64,000 nt of DNA from CAXBMB01 sp052078155 (GTDB taxonomy: Bacteria; Pseudomonadota; Alphaproteobacteria; Kiloniellales; DSM-21159): contig JBQJBP010000007.1 in assembly GCA_052078155.1 (NCBI GenBank), positions 21,444-85,443 on the forward strand. The letters are read 5' to 3'. Position numbers and translations under genes: made by a program. Positions 42,670 through 50,719 of the stretch are shown here, one piece after another; the stretch's first letter is position 1; each line of letters begins with the position of its first letter. The notes beneath the pieces are model-generated. The model did no database searches. It was given only the letters and a program-made list of their open reading frames with translations, and had not been told where the DNA came from.

Positions 42670-44139
42670 TTATTCATTGGCGATCGTGACCGTTTTGATC
42701 TTGCCGTTGCGATTGATGGAGATCTTCCACCCGTCGCTTTCAACGGCCAGCACATCCTGCAGACCAGCGACCCGTTCAATAGCCTGATCATTCACGGAGA
42801 CCATCAGATCCCCCGGCCGCAGTCCCAATCGGCCAGCCGGGCTGTTGCGCGGTGTTTCCAGCACAATCACCCCTTCCCACTGGCCGGAAATGTCCAGTTC
42901 ATCGGCCAGACGTGGCGAAAGATTGGCCACAGTGGCCCCTGCCAAGGGCTGGCGGCCTTCCAGCTGGGTGATGTTACGGGGCGGATCCTCCGGCGCCCGT
43001 TCCAGGGGCATGACCAGTTCCAGAGACTTGCCTTTGCGCCAGACCGAGAGTGTGGCGCTACCTTCCGGACGGCGGGTGGCGACACGAAAACGCAGGGACT
43101 GGGCATCAAGCACTTCACGCCCATCAATGGCCAGAATGACATCACCGGACTCAAGACCGGCTTTATCGGCCGGGCTGGTGGCGTAAACGTCATTGATCAG
43201 TACCCCACCGGGTGCCTCAAGCCCAAACCCCTCTGCCAGGTCCCGGGTCAGGTTCTGGCCGGTAACGCCCACCCAGGGGCGCATAATTTCGCCGCCGTTC
43301 ATGGCACTATCAACCACGGATCGAACCATGTTGGAGGGAATGGCGAAACCGATGCCAATTGACCCGCCGCTCTGGGAGAAGATGGCTGTGTTGATGCCCA
43401 CCAGCTGGCCATCCATGGTCACCAAAGCCCCGCCGGAGTTGCCGGGATTGATGGCAGCATCGGTCTGGATAAAGAAGGAATAGTCCGCCACCCCGACCTG
43501 TGTCCGGGCCAGAGCCGAAATGATCCCTCCGGTAACGGTCTGACCCACCCCAAAGGGGTTGCCGATGGCCAGCACCAGATCACCGACCTCAATGTCATCG
43601 GAATCGTGATACTTCAGTTTTGGCAGCTTTTTATCGCCCAGATCCCTGATCTGCAGAATGGCCAGATCGGTCCGCTCATCGGTCAGCACCAGATCAGCGT
43701 CAAACTCCCGCCGGTCGCTCAAAGCGATATGGATCTCATCAGCGCCCTTGATCACGTGATGATTGGTCACGATCAGGCCGTCTTCACTGACGATGACGCC
43801 GGAGCCCAGCGAGTTCTGTTCCTTTTGTTTCTTGCCCGGTGTCCCGCCAAAACGCTCGCCGAAGAACTTCTTGAAGAAAGGGTCACTTAACAGGCCAGGC
43901 AGGCTGCGCTGCTCGACGGTTCGGCTGGTGTAAATGTTGACCACAGCCGGTGCCACTTCCCGCACCACCGGCGCATAGGACAGCAGCACTTCCTGCTGAC
44001 TGTTGGGCAGCCGCCTGTCCTGGGCCAGTGTCGGCTGGCTGAAAGACAGGGACAGAGCAACCGCCAGAGCGGTCAAAGCAACCGGCCGGGAAAAAACAGG
44101 AAACGGGCGCAAGAGAAAGGAGGGCATCAGGGCAGGCAT
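42670..44139 (-). CDS. Do-family (DegP/HtrA-like) periplasmic serine protease
   Basis: Trypsin-fold protease and chaperone of the envelope. Signal peptide VALTALAVALSLSFSQPTLAQ. The catalytic triad is His in TNHHVIKGA, Asp in DERTDLAIL, and Ser in NPGNSGGALV. Two PDZ domains follow (about residues 290-385 with GVLINDVYATSPADKAGL, and 400-485 with SPAGRLGLRPGDLMVSVN). The ATG at 44139 follows TTAGGA; upstream ATG at 44175 is less likely. Its position by rplQ/rarA fits the DegQ-like gene of alphaproteobacterial ribosomal neighbourhoods. Confidence 0.94.
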   Translation of the reverse strand: MPALMPSFLLRPFPVFSRPVALTALAVALSLSFSQPTLAQDRRLPNSQQEVLLSYAPVVREVAPAVVNIYTSRTVEQRSLPGLLSDPFFKKFFGERFGGTPGKKQKEQNSLGSGVIVSEDGLIVTNHHVIKGADEIHIALSDRREFDADLVLTDERTDLAILQIRDLGDKKLPKLKYHDSDDIEVGDLVLAIGNPFGVGQTVTGGIISALARTQVGVADYSFFIQTDAAINPGNSGGALVTMDGQLVGINTAIFSQSGGSIGIGFAIPSNMVRSVVDSAMNGGEIMRPWVGVTGQNLTRDLAEGFGLEAPGGVLINDVYATSPADKAGLESGDVILAIDGREVLDAQSLRFRVATRRPEGSATLSVWRKGKSLELVMPLERAPEDPPRNITQLEGRQPLAGATVANLSPRLADELDISGQWEGVIVLETPRNSPAGRLGLRPGDLMVSVNDQAIERVAGLQDVLAVESDGWKISINRNGKIKTVTIANE

Positions 44140-44409
44140 GAAAATCCTAAGACTGGGGGCTGAGGTGAAAGCCATGAACCATCAGGCAGGTGGAAAACGA
44201 CTGTCTATTCTGTCGCGAGATTCCTACCACGGCAGCGGACCTCATGAAACGAACTGCTCTACTATGTAGGGGAGGTAAGGTCAGCGCATCAAGGGCAGAA
44301 CAGCAACTTGCCCCAAAGACAGCCTGTGACCCCGCCTGTCGCCGCGATTCATCACTGCTTTGCCCCGGATTTGCCGGGTTTCTGCCGGTGTCATTACAAG
44401 CCACGAACC

Positions 44410-45066
44410 TCAGGCTGTAGCATCCGGCTGCTGTTCCGGGGTGGCTTTTGCAAAGGCCGGCAGCTCTGCGCAGCGGGCGTCAATGTCCAGCAACCGGGGG
44501 CAACCGCTCAGATCTGCGGAAAACCGCCGGGCATTGTAGAGCTGCGGCACCAGACAGAGGTCCGCCAGTCCCGGCGCGTCACCAAAACAGTACGGCCCCG
44601 TTCCATCGGCAACCATCTTTTCGCAGGCCTGCAACCCCTCTTCCACCCAATGACGATACCAGTCATCAATGGCTTCCTGCGGCTGGCTCATCTGGTGCTT
44701 CAGATACTTCAGGACACGCAGGTTGTTGAGCGGATGAATGTCACAGGCGATGGCCAGAGCAAAAGCCCGGACTCGGGCCTTGGCAACCGGGTCCCGGGGC
44801 AATAGCGCCGGACTGGGATGAACCTCCTCCAGATACTCAATGATCGCCAGGGACTGCCCCAGCACCTGCCCCTCCTCCTGATCATCGTCCAGCTGCAGAG
44901 CCGGAACCAACCCCTGGGGATTGATCGCCCGATAGGCCGCCTGCAGTTGTTCGCCGCCGTCTTTGAGCAAATGGACCGGCTGCAGCGGGACCTCAAGGCC
45001 CTTCAGATTAAACGCAATGCGACAACGATAAGCTGCCGAACTGCGAAAGTAGCCATAGTGTTTCAC
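44410..45066 (-). CDS. Maleylacetoacetate/maleylpyruvate isomerase (zeta-class GST)
   Basis: Zeta-class GST of 218 residues. It starts KHYGYFRSSAAYRCRIAFNLKGL, which holds the SSxxYR glutathione motif. NPQGLVPALQL supplies cis-Pro and GQSLAIIEYLEEVHP follows. The C-terminal GDAPGLADLCLVPQLYNARRF is as in MaiA. These enzymes isomerise cis to trans double bonds in maleylacetoacetate (tyrosine route) or maleylpyruvate (gentisate route). The GTG at 45066 has AGGGGAAGG upstream. The divergent fumarylpyruvate-hydrolase-like gene favours the gentisate route, but homogentisate is not excluded. Confidence 0.9.
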   Translation of the reverse strand: MKHYGYFRSSAAYRCRIAFNLKGLEVPLQPVHLLKDGGEQLQAAYRAINPQGLVPALQLDDDQEEGQVLGQSLAIIEYLEEVHPSPALLPRDPVAKARVRAFALAIACDIHPLNNLRVLKYLKHQMSQPQEAIDDWYRHWVEEGLQACEKMVADGTGPYCFGDAPGLADLCLVPQLYNARRFSADLSGCPRLLDIDARCAELPAFAKATPEQQPDATA

Positions 45067-45275
45067 GTTGCCTTCCCCTGATGCACTCGCCCGATGAACT
45101 TTCAGCTGTTCACGAAGCCCTTTTATAGCAAAGCGGCAGCCGGAAAGAGCCACAAAAGACTTAATCCTGCCGTGCGCTTGCAAGTTCCCCAAGAGGTGGA
45201 CAAACTCCCGGCAAATCAGTGACTGCCAAACCTGTCACCGCCAAACCTGCCATCACCTCTGCGCAAGGATAGCAA

Positions 45276-45962
45276 ATGAGCACTCTGTTTGATCTGGGGG
45301 ACCGCCCCAGCCTGGCCATCGTCGGCGAAGAAAGCCGCTTTCCCATCAACCGGGTGTTCTGTGTCGGGCGGAACTACGCCGAACATGCCCGTGAGATGGG
45401 GCACGACCCTGACCGGGAAGCGCCCTTCTTTTTCATGAAACCAGCCGATGCCATTCTGGAACAGGGCAACGACTTTCCTTACCCGGATCTGACCAGCAAT
45501 CTGCATCATGAGATCGAATACGTGGTGGCCCTGGGTAAAGGCGGCAAAAACATCGCTCAGGCGGACGCTCTGGACCACATCTATGGCTACGCTGTCGGGC
45601 TGGACATGACGCGACGGGATCTGCAGGGCGAAATGAAAAAAGCTGGCCGCCCCTGGGAATGCGGCAAAGCCTTTGATGCTTCGGGCCCCTGCGGAGCCAT
45701 CACGCCTGCCAGTCAGGCCGGACATCCAACGGACGCCGCCATCTGGCTCAAGGTCAATGGGCAGGATCGTCAGGCCAGCAACATCAACCAGCTGACCTGG
45801 TCTGTTCCGGAAATCATCGAGCACCTGTCAGCCCTCTTTACGCTGAAAGCCGGGGACCTGATCTTCACAGGCACACCTGAAGGTGTTGCTGCGGTAAGCA
45901 AAGGCGACCAGCTGCTTGGCGGCATCGACGGACTGGGGGAAATCTCCTTCAACGTCGTCTGA
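45276..45962 (+). CDS. FAH-family hydrolase, probably fumarylpyruvate hydrolase
   Basis: A 228-residue protein of the short FAH group, cleaving fumarylpyruvate to fumarate and pyruvate or a related beta-keto acid. INRVFCVGRNYAEHAREMG is the N-terminal signature, and FFFMKPADAIL follows. The metal-binding Glu pair lies in HHEIEYVVALGKG and the Asp in GYAVGLDMTRRDLQ; FTGTPEGVAAVSKGD closes the fold. Divergent from the zeta-class isomerase, with which it would complete the lower gentisate pathway. A full repeat copy begins 3 bases after the stop. Confidence 0.9.
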   Translation: MSTLFDLGDRPSLAIVGEESRFPINRVFCVGRNYAEHAREMGHDPDREAPFFFMKPADAILEQGNDFPYPDLTSNLHHEIEYVVALGKGGKNIAQADALDHIYGYAVGLDMTRRDLQGEMKKAGRPWECGKAFDASGPCGAITPASQAGHPTDAAIWLKVNGQDRQASNINQLTWSVPEIIEHLSALFTLKAGDLIFTGTPEGVAAVSKGDQLLGGIDGLGEISFNVV

Positions 45963-45965
45963 TCC

Positions 45966-46103
45966 CAGAGTCAAATCGCATTAAGTGGGCTCACTTCGTG
46001 ATAGCACTTGAAGCATGATTTTGCCTCTTTTCAACAAGATAGAGGATGATTCACGGTTTAGTTCAAAGCGCGAAGCGCTTCCAACGAAACCGATCATGCT
46101 CTA
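45966..46103 (+). repeat. Dispersed palindromic element, full copy
   Basis: CAGAGTCAAATCGCATTAAG, hairpin 1 GGCTCACTTCGTGATAGCAC, hairpin 2 core TTTTGCCTCTTTTCAACAAG with ATAGAGGATGATTCACG, hairpin 3 AAAGCGCGAAGCGCTTCCAA and right end AAACCGATCATGCTCTA. It fills the convergent gap between the FAH-type and IclR genes. Confidence 0.93.
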
Positions 46104-46196
46104 GGAGGGAACCCGGACCGCCACTTGCCGACCGGTTGGGAGACAACCACGCAGCGCTCGAGGTTGAATCCAGGCTCACCCCCCCAAACACCAAAA

Positions 46197-46973
46197 TCAG
46201 GGGCGGTATCCCAGCAAGCGGGATATCGCCCCGCAGTGTTTCATGAGGGGGGCGGCGTAATGGTCCGGGTCTTCCTGATGCCGGAACAGCGGCACTGAGA
46301 CACTCACTGTTGCTGCTGGACGCCCTCCCTCATCCAACAGAGCCGCGCCATAACAGACAATCCCGGTTTCATTTTCCTGATCGTCGAAGATGAACCCCTT
46401 ATGCCGACAGCTTTCAACCTGGTGCCGCAGGCGGGAAAGATCCGTGGTGGTAAAGGGTGTGATCGGCTGCAGATCCAGCTGTGCCATCAGGCTTTCCGCC
46501 TCTGCAGGCGCCAGGGCTGCCAGATAGGCTTTGCCGACGCCGCTGGAATGAAACGGCACCCTTGTGCCAATGACAGAGGCCATACGAACGGCCGCCTGGC
46601 TCTCAATCTTGTCGATGTAAACCAGTTCACCGCCGCTGCGCAGCGCCAGGTGCACCGTTTCACCCGTTTCGTCCCTTAGCGCTTCCAGCCCCGGCCGGGC
46701 CGCCGCCCGCACGTCAGAGACATCCAGAGCTTTGCGAGCCAGATGCACCAGACGGGGGCCGGGTCGATACCCCTTATCCTTCCCCTGCACCACCAGCCTT
46801 TCCGCCTCCAGTGCGGCCAGCAACCGGTATAGGGTGGGACGGGACAGGCCACTGGCGGCCAGCAGGTCTTGCAGTCTTGGGGCAGGATCACTGTCAGCGA
46901 TCAATTGCAGCAGAGCAATGCTGCGCGCAAACGACTGCGTGCCCTGGATCTTTGTCGTGGGTTCTTTGCTCAT
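46197..46973 (-). CDS. IclR-family transcriptional regulator
   Basis: A 258-residue regulator. N-terminal winged helix: SFARSIALLQLIADSDPAPRLQDLLAASGLSRPTLYRLLAALEAERLV spans about residues 14-61. The C-terminal effector domain has SGVGKAYLAALAPAEAESL and GIVCYGAALLDEGGRPAATVSVSVP. IclR regulators often control aromatic catabolism (PcaR, PobR, MhpR). Divergent from the cupin dioxygenase gene. The ATG at 46973 is preferred to 47096, which would read through the palindromic operator. Confidence 0.93.
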   Translation of the reverse strand: MSKEPTTKIQGTQSFARSIALLQLIADSDPAPRLQDLLAASGLSRPTLYRLLAALEAERLVVQGKDKGYRPGPRLVHLARKALDVSDVRAAARPGLEALRDETGETVHLALRSGGELVYIDKIESQAAVRMASVIGTRVPFHSSGVGKAYLAALAPAEAESLMAQLDLQPITPFTTTDLSRLRHQVESCRHKGFIFDDQENETGIVCYGAALLDEGGRPAATVSVSVPLFRHQEDPDHYAAPLMKHCGAISRLLGYRP

Positions 46974-47059
46974 ACCTGCCTGTCCCGCTGATGCTCCCAG
47001 CCGTCTTGTCTCCCGACCACCTGTTTCTCCTTGACTGGAAAGCTGCCCTTTGCTGGAGT

Positions 47060-47094
47060 GTCCATATTGAAAGACACGCATCCATAATATGGAC
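47060..47094. promoter_or_regulatory. Inverted repeat between IclR and dioxygenase genes, probable operator
   Basis: GTCCATATT (47060-47068) and AATATGGAC (47086-47094), perfect 9-bp arms with a 17-base spacer in the 158-base divergent gap, followed by an AT-rich -10-like TATAAC at 47097-47102. The location fits control of both genes by the IclR protein. Confidence 0.65.
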
Positions 47095-47131
47095 ATTATA
47101 ACGTCCCCGCTTGGCTGGCAAGGATTGAAAC

Positions 47132-47662
47132 ATGCCCCTGGTTTCCGAAGACAAAGACCCCCGTGTGCCCTATCAACACCCTATGCCGCCTGATGCCCTG
47201 CCTGAGATTGTGGTGCCCGATGCCCTGGCAGAAAATGATCCGCGCATGTGGGTCCAGCAGGCAGAGAACGTCTTCTTCCGGCCCCTTTGCCTCAATGTCA
47301 GTCAGGGGTATTGGATGAACCTGCTGAAAGTCACCAAGTCAGGGGTGTTGTCCCGCCACCGTCATCCCAATGCCGTGCATGGATTCGTCCTGAAGGGCCG
47401 CTGGCATTACCTGGAGCATGACTGGGAAGCCCGCGAAGGCGGCTACGTTTTCGAACCCCCAGGGGAAACCCATACCCTTGTGGTGCCTAATGACGTGGAA
47501 GAGATGATCACCTACTTCCAGGTAAATGGCGTCATGTACTACGTGGATCCGGATGGCAATCATCTTGGCTATGAAGATGTCTTCACCAAAATCGACATGT
47601 GCCGGGCCCACTTTGAAAAAGTAGGCCTGGGCAGCGACTACGTTCAGAACTTTATCCGGTAA
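47132..47662 (+). CDS. Cupin of the 2,4'-dihydroxyacetophenone dioxygenase family
   Basis: A 176-residue single-domain cupin. SGVLSRHRHPNAVHGFVLKGRWHYLEHDWEA (about residues 71-100) and EPPGETHTLVV supply the metal-binding His-x-His and later His. The pattern matches the DAD group, Fe(II) enzymes that cleave 2,4'-dihydroxyacetophenone to 4-hydroxybenzoate and formate. Substrate here is inferred. First gene of a two-gene unit with the SDR (5-base gap), divergent from IclR. Confidence 0.85.
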   Translation: MPLVSEDKDPRVPYQHPMPPDALPEIVVPDALAENDPRMWVQQAENVFFRPLCLNVSQGYWMNLLKVTKSGVLSRHRHPNAVHGFVLKGRWHYLEHDWEAREGGYVFEPPGETHTLVVPNDVEEMITYFQVNGVMYYVDPDGNHLGYEDVFTKIDMCRAHFEKVGLGSDYVQNFIR

Positions 47663-47667
47663 AACTC

Positions 47668-48402
47668 ATGAGCGATGTGACGTACGATTTTTCCGGCCGC
47701 GTTGCTGTGGTTACGGGAGGGGCAGCGGGAATCGGTGCTGCCATTGTCCAGTCCTACCTAAAGGCAGGGGCAAAAGTGGCCGTCTGGGACAGAGACAGTG
47801 CATCTGCCCTGCCAGAGGGCGTTCAGGCTTACCAGCTGGACATTTCAGACCGGGATCAGGTTGCCCAGGCCACCCGGGACACCTGCCGGGATCTGGGACG
47901 AATTGATTTCCTGTCCCACAACGCCGGATTTGCAGGACCTACCCTGCCGGTGACCGACTATGGCCCTGAAATCTGGTCCCGGATCATCGAAGTAAACCTT
48001 GTCGGGACCTTCCACCTGGCCCAGGCCATCGTCCCGGTCATGAAGCAACAGGACTTCGGACGCATTATCAACATGGCCTCTTTGGCCGGCAAAGAAGGCA
48101 CGCCCAATGCCTCTGCCTACAGCGCGTCAAAAGCCGGTGTCATTGGATTTACAAAATCTCTGGCCAAGGAACTGGCGCTAAGCAACATCCGGGTGAACTG
48201 CATTGCCCCGGCGGCCATCAAAACCGCCATCCTGGATCAGATGACGCCGGACTTTGTGCAGATCATGATCGATAAATCCCCCATGAAACGCCTGGGTACA
48301 GTCAAAGAAGTTGCCGACCTGGTCATGTGGCTGTCGTCTGAAGACTGCAGCTTCAACAGCGGGGCCGTGTTTGACCTGTCAGGCGGCAGAGCCACCTACT
48401 GA
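47668..48402 (+). CDS. Short-chain dehydrogenase/reductase
   Basis: A 244-residue classical SDR: TGGAAGIG cofactor loop, HNAG, catalytic Ser in NMASLAGKEGTPNA, and YSASKAGVIGFTKSLAKELA with the Tyr-x-x-x-Lys pair. C-terminal FNSGAVFDLSGGRATY is typical of FabG-like enzymes. Five bases after the cupin gene, so likely co-transcribed; it may oxidise a side-chain alcohol to the ketone that the cupin cleaves (inference). Confidence 0.9.
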   Translation: MSDVTYDFSGRVAVVTGGAAGIGAAIVQSYLKAGAKVAVWDRDSASALPEGVQAYQLDISDRDQVAQATRDTCRDLGRIDFLSHNAGFAGPTLPVTDYGPEIWSRIIEVNLVGTFHLAQAIVPVMKQQDFGRIINMASLAGKEGTPNASAYSASKAGVIGFTKSLAKELALSNIRVNCIAPAAIKTAILDQMTPDFVQIMIDKSPMKRLGTVKEVADLVMWLSSEDCSFNSGAVFDLSGGRATY

Positions 48403-48507
48403 CCCTCCGGTGAATCTTCCCGTGCGAGCTCAGAGATCAGTTTACCTCAGAGACCATTAACCTGAGAAACTGGTCACCCCTAACACCGTTCTCTTCCTCA
48501 AAGAAAA

Positions 48508-48535
48508 AGAGCCGCCAGCATCAGCTGACGGCTCT
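48508..48535 (-). terminator. Terminator of the ribosomal superoperon
   Basis: AGAGCCGCCAGC / GCTGACGGCTCT hairpin (one mismatch, 4-base loop) followed on the minus strand by TTTTTCTT. It lies 27 bases after the rplQ stop and could also serve the convergent SDR gene. Confidence 0.9.
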
Positions 48536-48561
48536 CTTCATTTCTCGGCAGTGAAGAAGTC

Positions 48562-48984
48562 TTATTCTTCGCCTTCGTCCTCACCGGCCTCTGCGGTCGG
48601 GCCAGAGTCCTGACCTTTGGCATCGGGGTTGCGGTCCACCAGCTCGATGACGGCCATGGGAGCCATGTCACCGTGACGGAAACCAGCTTTGAGAACGCGG
48701 GTGTAGCCACCTGGACGCTCTTTGTAGCGCTCACCCAGTTCGGAAAACAGCTTCTTGACCATTTCGTTGTCGCGCAGCACAGCAGCTGCCTGACGACGGG
48801 CGTGCAGGTCACCGCGTTTGCCCAGGGTTACCAGGCGATCTGCGATGCGACGCAGTTCTTTGGCCTTAGGCAGGGTCGTGGTGATCTGCTCATGCTTGAT
48901 CAAAGCATGGGCCATGTTGGCGAACATCGCTTTACGATGGCTGGCTGTGCGGTTGAGTTTGCGCAAACCTTTACCGTGACGCAT
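48562..48984 (-). CDS. rplQ: 50S ribosomal protein L17
   Basis: L17, 140 residues, contacts the exit-tunnel region of the large subunit. MRHGKGLRKLNRTASHRKAMFANMAHALIKHEQI is the start of the L17 fold. The acidic C-terminal tail after residue 120 is a common extension in alphaproteobacteria. Last gene of the alpha operon; the 143-base gap to rpoA contains the self-complementary TCTCGCGCGCGAGA (49007-49020). Confidence 0.97.
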   Translation of the reverse strand: MRHGKGLRKLNRTASHRKAMFANMAHALIKHEQITTTLPKAKELRRIADRLVTLGKRGDLHARRQAAAVLRDNEMVKKLFSELGERYKERPGGYTRVLKAGFRHGDMAPMAVIELVDRNPDAKGQDSGPTAEAGEDEGEE

Positions 48985-49127
48985 TTTTTGTCTCCTGGTC
49001 TGTGGATCTCGCGCGCGAGACCCGATTTTGAAGTCCCCTGCCCGCCGGTTTGACAGATCAAACCCGCGGTACAGCGGAACGGACCGGACTGGTCCAAAAG
49101 GTACCTACTGTTCCCAGCGGAAGATCC

Positions 49128-50144
49128 TTAGAACGGATCTTCCAGCTTCTTGGCCAGCTCTTCGATGTTCTCAGGCGGCCAGTTGGGGATTTCCATGCCG
49201 AGATGCAGACCCATCTGAGACAGCACTTCTTTGATTTCGTTCAAAGATTTGCGGCCGAAGTTGGGAGTCCGCAGCATTTCGGCTTCGGTTTTCTGAACAA
49301 GATCGCCGATGTAGACGATGTTGTCGTTCTTGAGGCAGTTGGCAGAACGGACAGACAGTTCCAGTTCGTCCACCTTGCGCAGCAGGTTGCGGTTGAAGGG
49401 AGGCTCGGTTTCCTGAGCTTCTTCAACACGGGCCTGAGGCTCTTCGAAGTTGATGAAGAGCTGCAGCTGGTCCTGCAGAACACGGGCTGACAGAGCGATG
49501 GCATCTTCCGGTGACATGGCACCGTTGGTTTCCACCTCAAGGGTCAGCTTGTCATAGTCGGTGACCTGGCCAACGCGGGCGTTTTCCACCTTGTAGGACA
49601 CACGCTTCACCGGAGAGAAGAGAGAGTCCACGGGGATCAGGCCGATGGGCGCATCATCCGGACGGTTCTGGCTGCCAGCCACATAGCCTTTGCCATGCTC
49701 AACAGTCAGTTCCATGTCGATGCGGGCGCCATCATCCAGGGTGCAGATCAGCAGGTCCGGGTTCATCACTTCGATGTCGGGACCGGTTTCAATCTGACCG
49801 GCAACAACCGGACCAGGGCCGTCAGCGCGCAGGCGAACCCGCTTGGGGCCTTCTGCATGCATGCGCAGGCCAATGGCCTTCACGTTCAACACCAGCTCGG
49901 TCACGTCTTCACGCACACCCGGCACGGAAGAGAACTCGTGCAACACACCATCGATCTGGATGGAGGTCACAGCAGCGCCCTGCAAAGAGGACAGCAGCAC
50001 GCGACGCAGCGCGTTGCCAAGAGTCAGGCCAAAGCCCCGTTCCAGCGGCTCTGCAACCATGCTGGCGGAAACATTGGCATCCGGCCCCGGGTTGATATCC
50101 AACTGCTGGGGCTTAATCAGTTCAGTCCAGTTTTTCTGGAGCAT
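49128..50144 (-). CDS. rpoA: RNA polymerase alpha subunit
   Basis: A 338-residue alpha subunit. The N-terminal assembly domain (about 1-230) has EPLERGFGLTLGNALRRVLLSSLQGAAVT. The C-terminal domain (about 255-320) binds DNA and activators, with RSANCLKNDNIVYIGDLVQKTEAEMLRTPNFGRKSLNEI. Placed between rpsK and rplQ as in other alphaproteobacteria. No rpsD lies upstream, so S4-type feedback from within this operon is not expected here. Confidence 0.98.
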   Translation of the reverse strand: MLQKNWTELIKPQQLDINPGPDANVSASMVAEPLERGFGLTLGNALRRVLLSSLQGAAVTSIQIDGVLHEFSSVPGVREDVTELVLNVKAIGLRMHAEGPKRVRLRADGPGPVVAGQIETGPDIEVMNPDLLICTLDDGARIDMELTVEHGKGYVAGSQNRPDDAPIGLIPVDSLFSPVKRVSYKVENARVGQVTDYDKLTLEVETNGAMSPEDAIALSARVLQDQLQLFINFEEPQARVEEAQETEPPFNRNLLRKVDELELSVRSANCLKNDNIVYIGDLVQKTEAEMLRTPNFGRKSLNEIKEVLSQMGLHLGMEIPNWPPENIEELAKKLEDPF

Positions 50145-50226
50145 CGGGTTCTACCCTTTTCCTTGTTGAGCGTTTCTTGAAAAGAGAACCGACGGCCGAA
50201 AGAACTTCGACCGTCGACCTTTTCTC

Positions 50227-50299
50227 AAAAAGTCGATCCCTGTCCCGGTTCAGGCGGATGCTCACGTCCGCCTGGCCCATACTTGTGAACCGACTTTTT
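50227..50299 (-). promoter_or_regulatory. Nested inverted repeats in the rpsK-rpoA gap
   Basis: AAAAAGTCG (50227-50235) pairs with CGACTTTTT (50291-50299); inside lie GGTTC/GAACC and the hairpin CAGGCGGA/TCCGCCTG (50251-50274). Lies in the 164-base leader of rpoA. A regulatory, processing or partial terminator role is possible; on the minus strand the last arm ends in the complement of AAAAA (UUUUU). Confidence 0.6.
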
Positions 50300-50308
50300 C
50301 CGGATAGT

Positions 50309-50698
50309 TTAGACGCGCCGGCGCTTGGGCGGGCGGCAACCATTGTGCGGGATCGGGGTCACGTCACGGATGGCCGTGATGGTGAAACCGACCGTCTGCA
50401 GTGCACGCAGGGCGGATTCACGTCCGGAACCCGGGCCTTTAACGTTCACTTCCAGAGTCTTCATGCCATGCTCCTGAGCCTTGCGGCCTGCTTCTTCAGC
50501 AGCCAGCTGGGCGGCATAAGGAGTGGACTTACGGGAACCTTTGAACCCCTGGCTACCAGCGGAAGACCAGGAGATAGCATTCCCCTGAACGTCGGTGATG
50601 GTGATAACCGTGTTGTTAAAGGTCGCGGCAACGTGGGCGATGCCGGAGGAAATGTTCTTCCGTTCGCGACGACGCGGACGGGCTGCTTGTTTAGCCAT
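50309..50698 (-). CDS. rpsK: 30S ribosomal protein S11
   Basis: S11, 129 residues, on the platform of the small subunit. IAHVAATFNNTVITITDVQGNAISWSSAG and the C-terminal RDVTPIPHNGCRPPKRRRV are diagnostic. 21 bases after rpsM. Confidence 0.98.
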   Translation of the reverse strand: MAKQAARPRRRERKNISSGIAHVAATFNNTVITITDVQGNAISWSSAGSQGFKGSRKSTPYAAQLAAEEAGRKAQEHGMKTLEVNVKGPGSGRESALRALQTVGFTITAIRDVTPIPHNGCRPPKRRRV

Positions 50699-50719
50699 GT
50701 TCTTCTATCGTCCTTTAAC

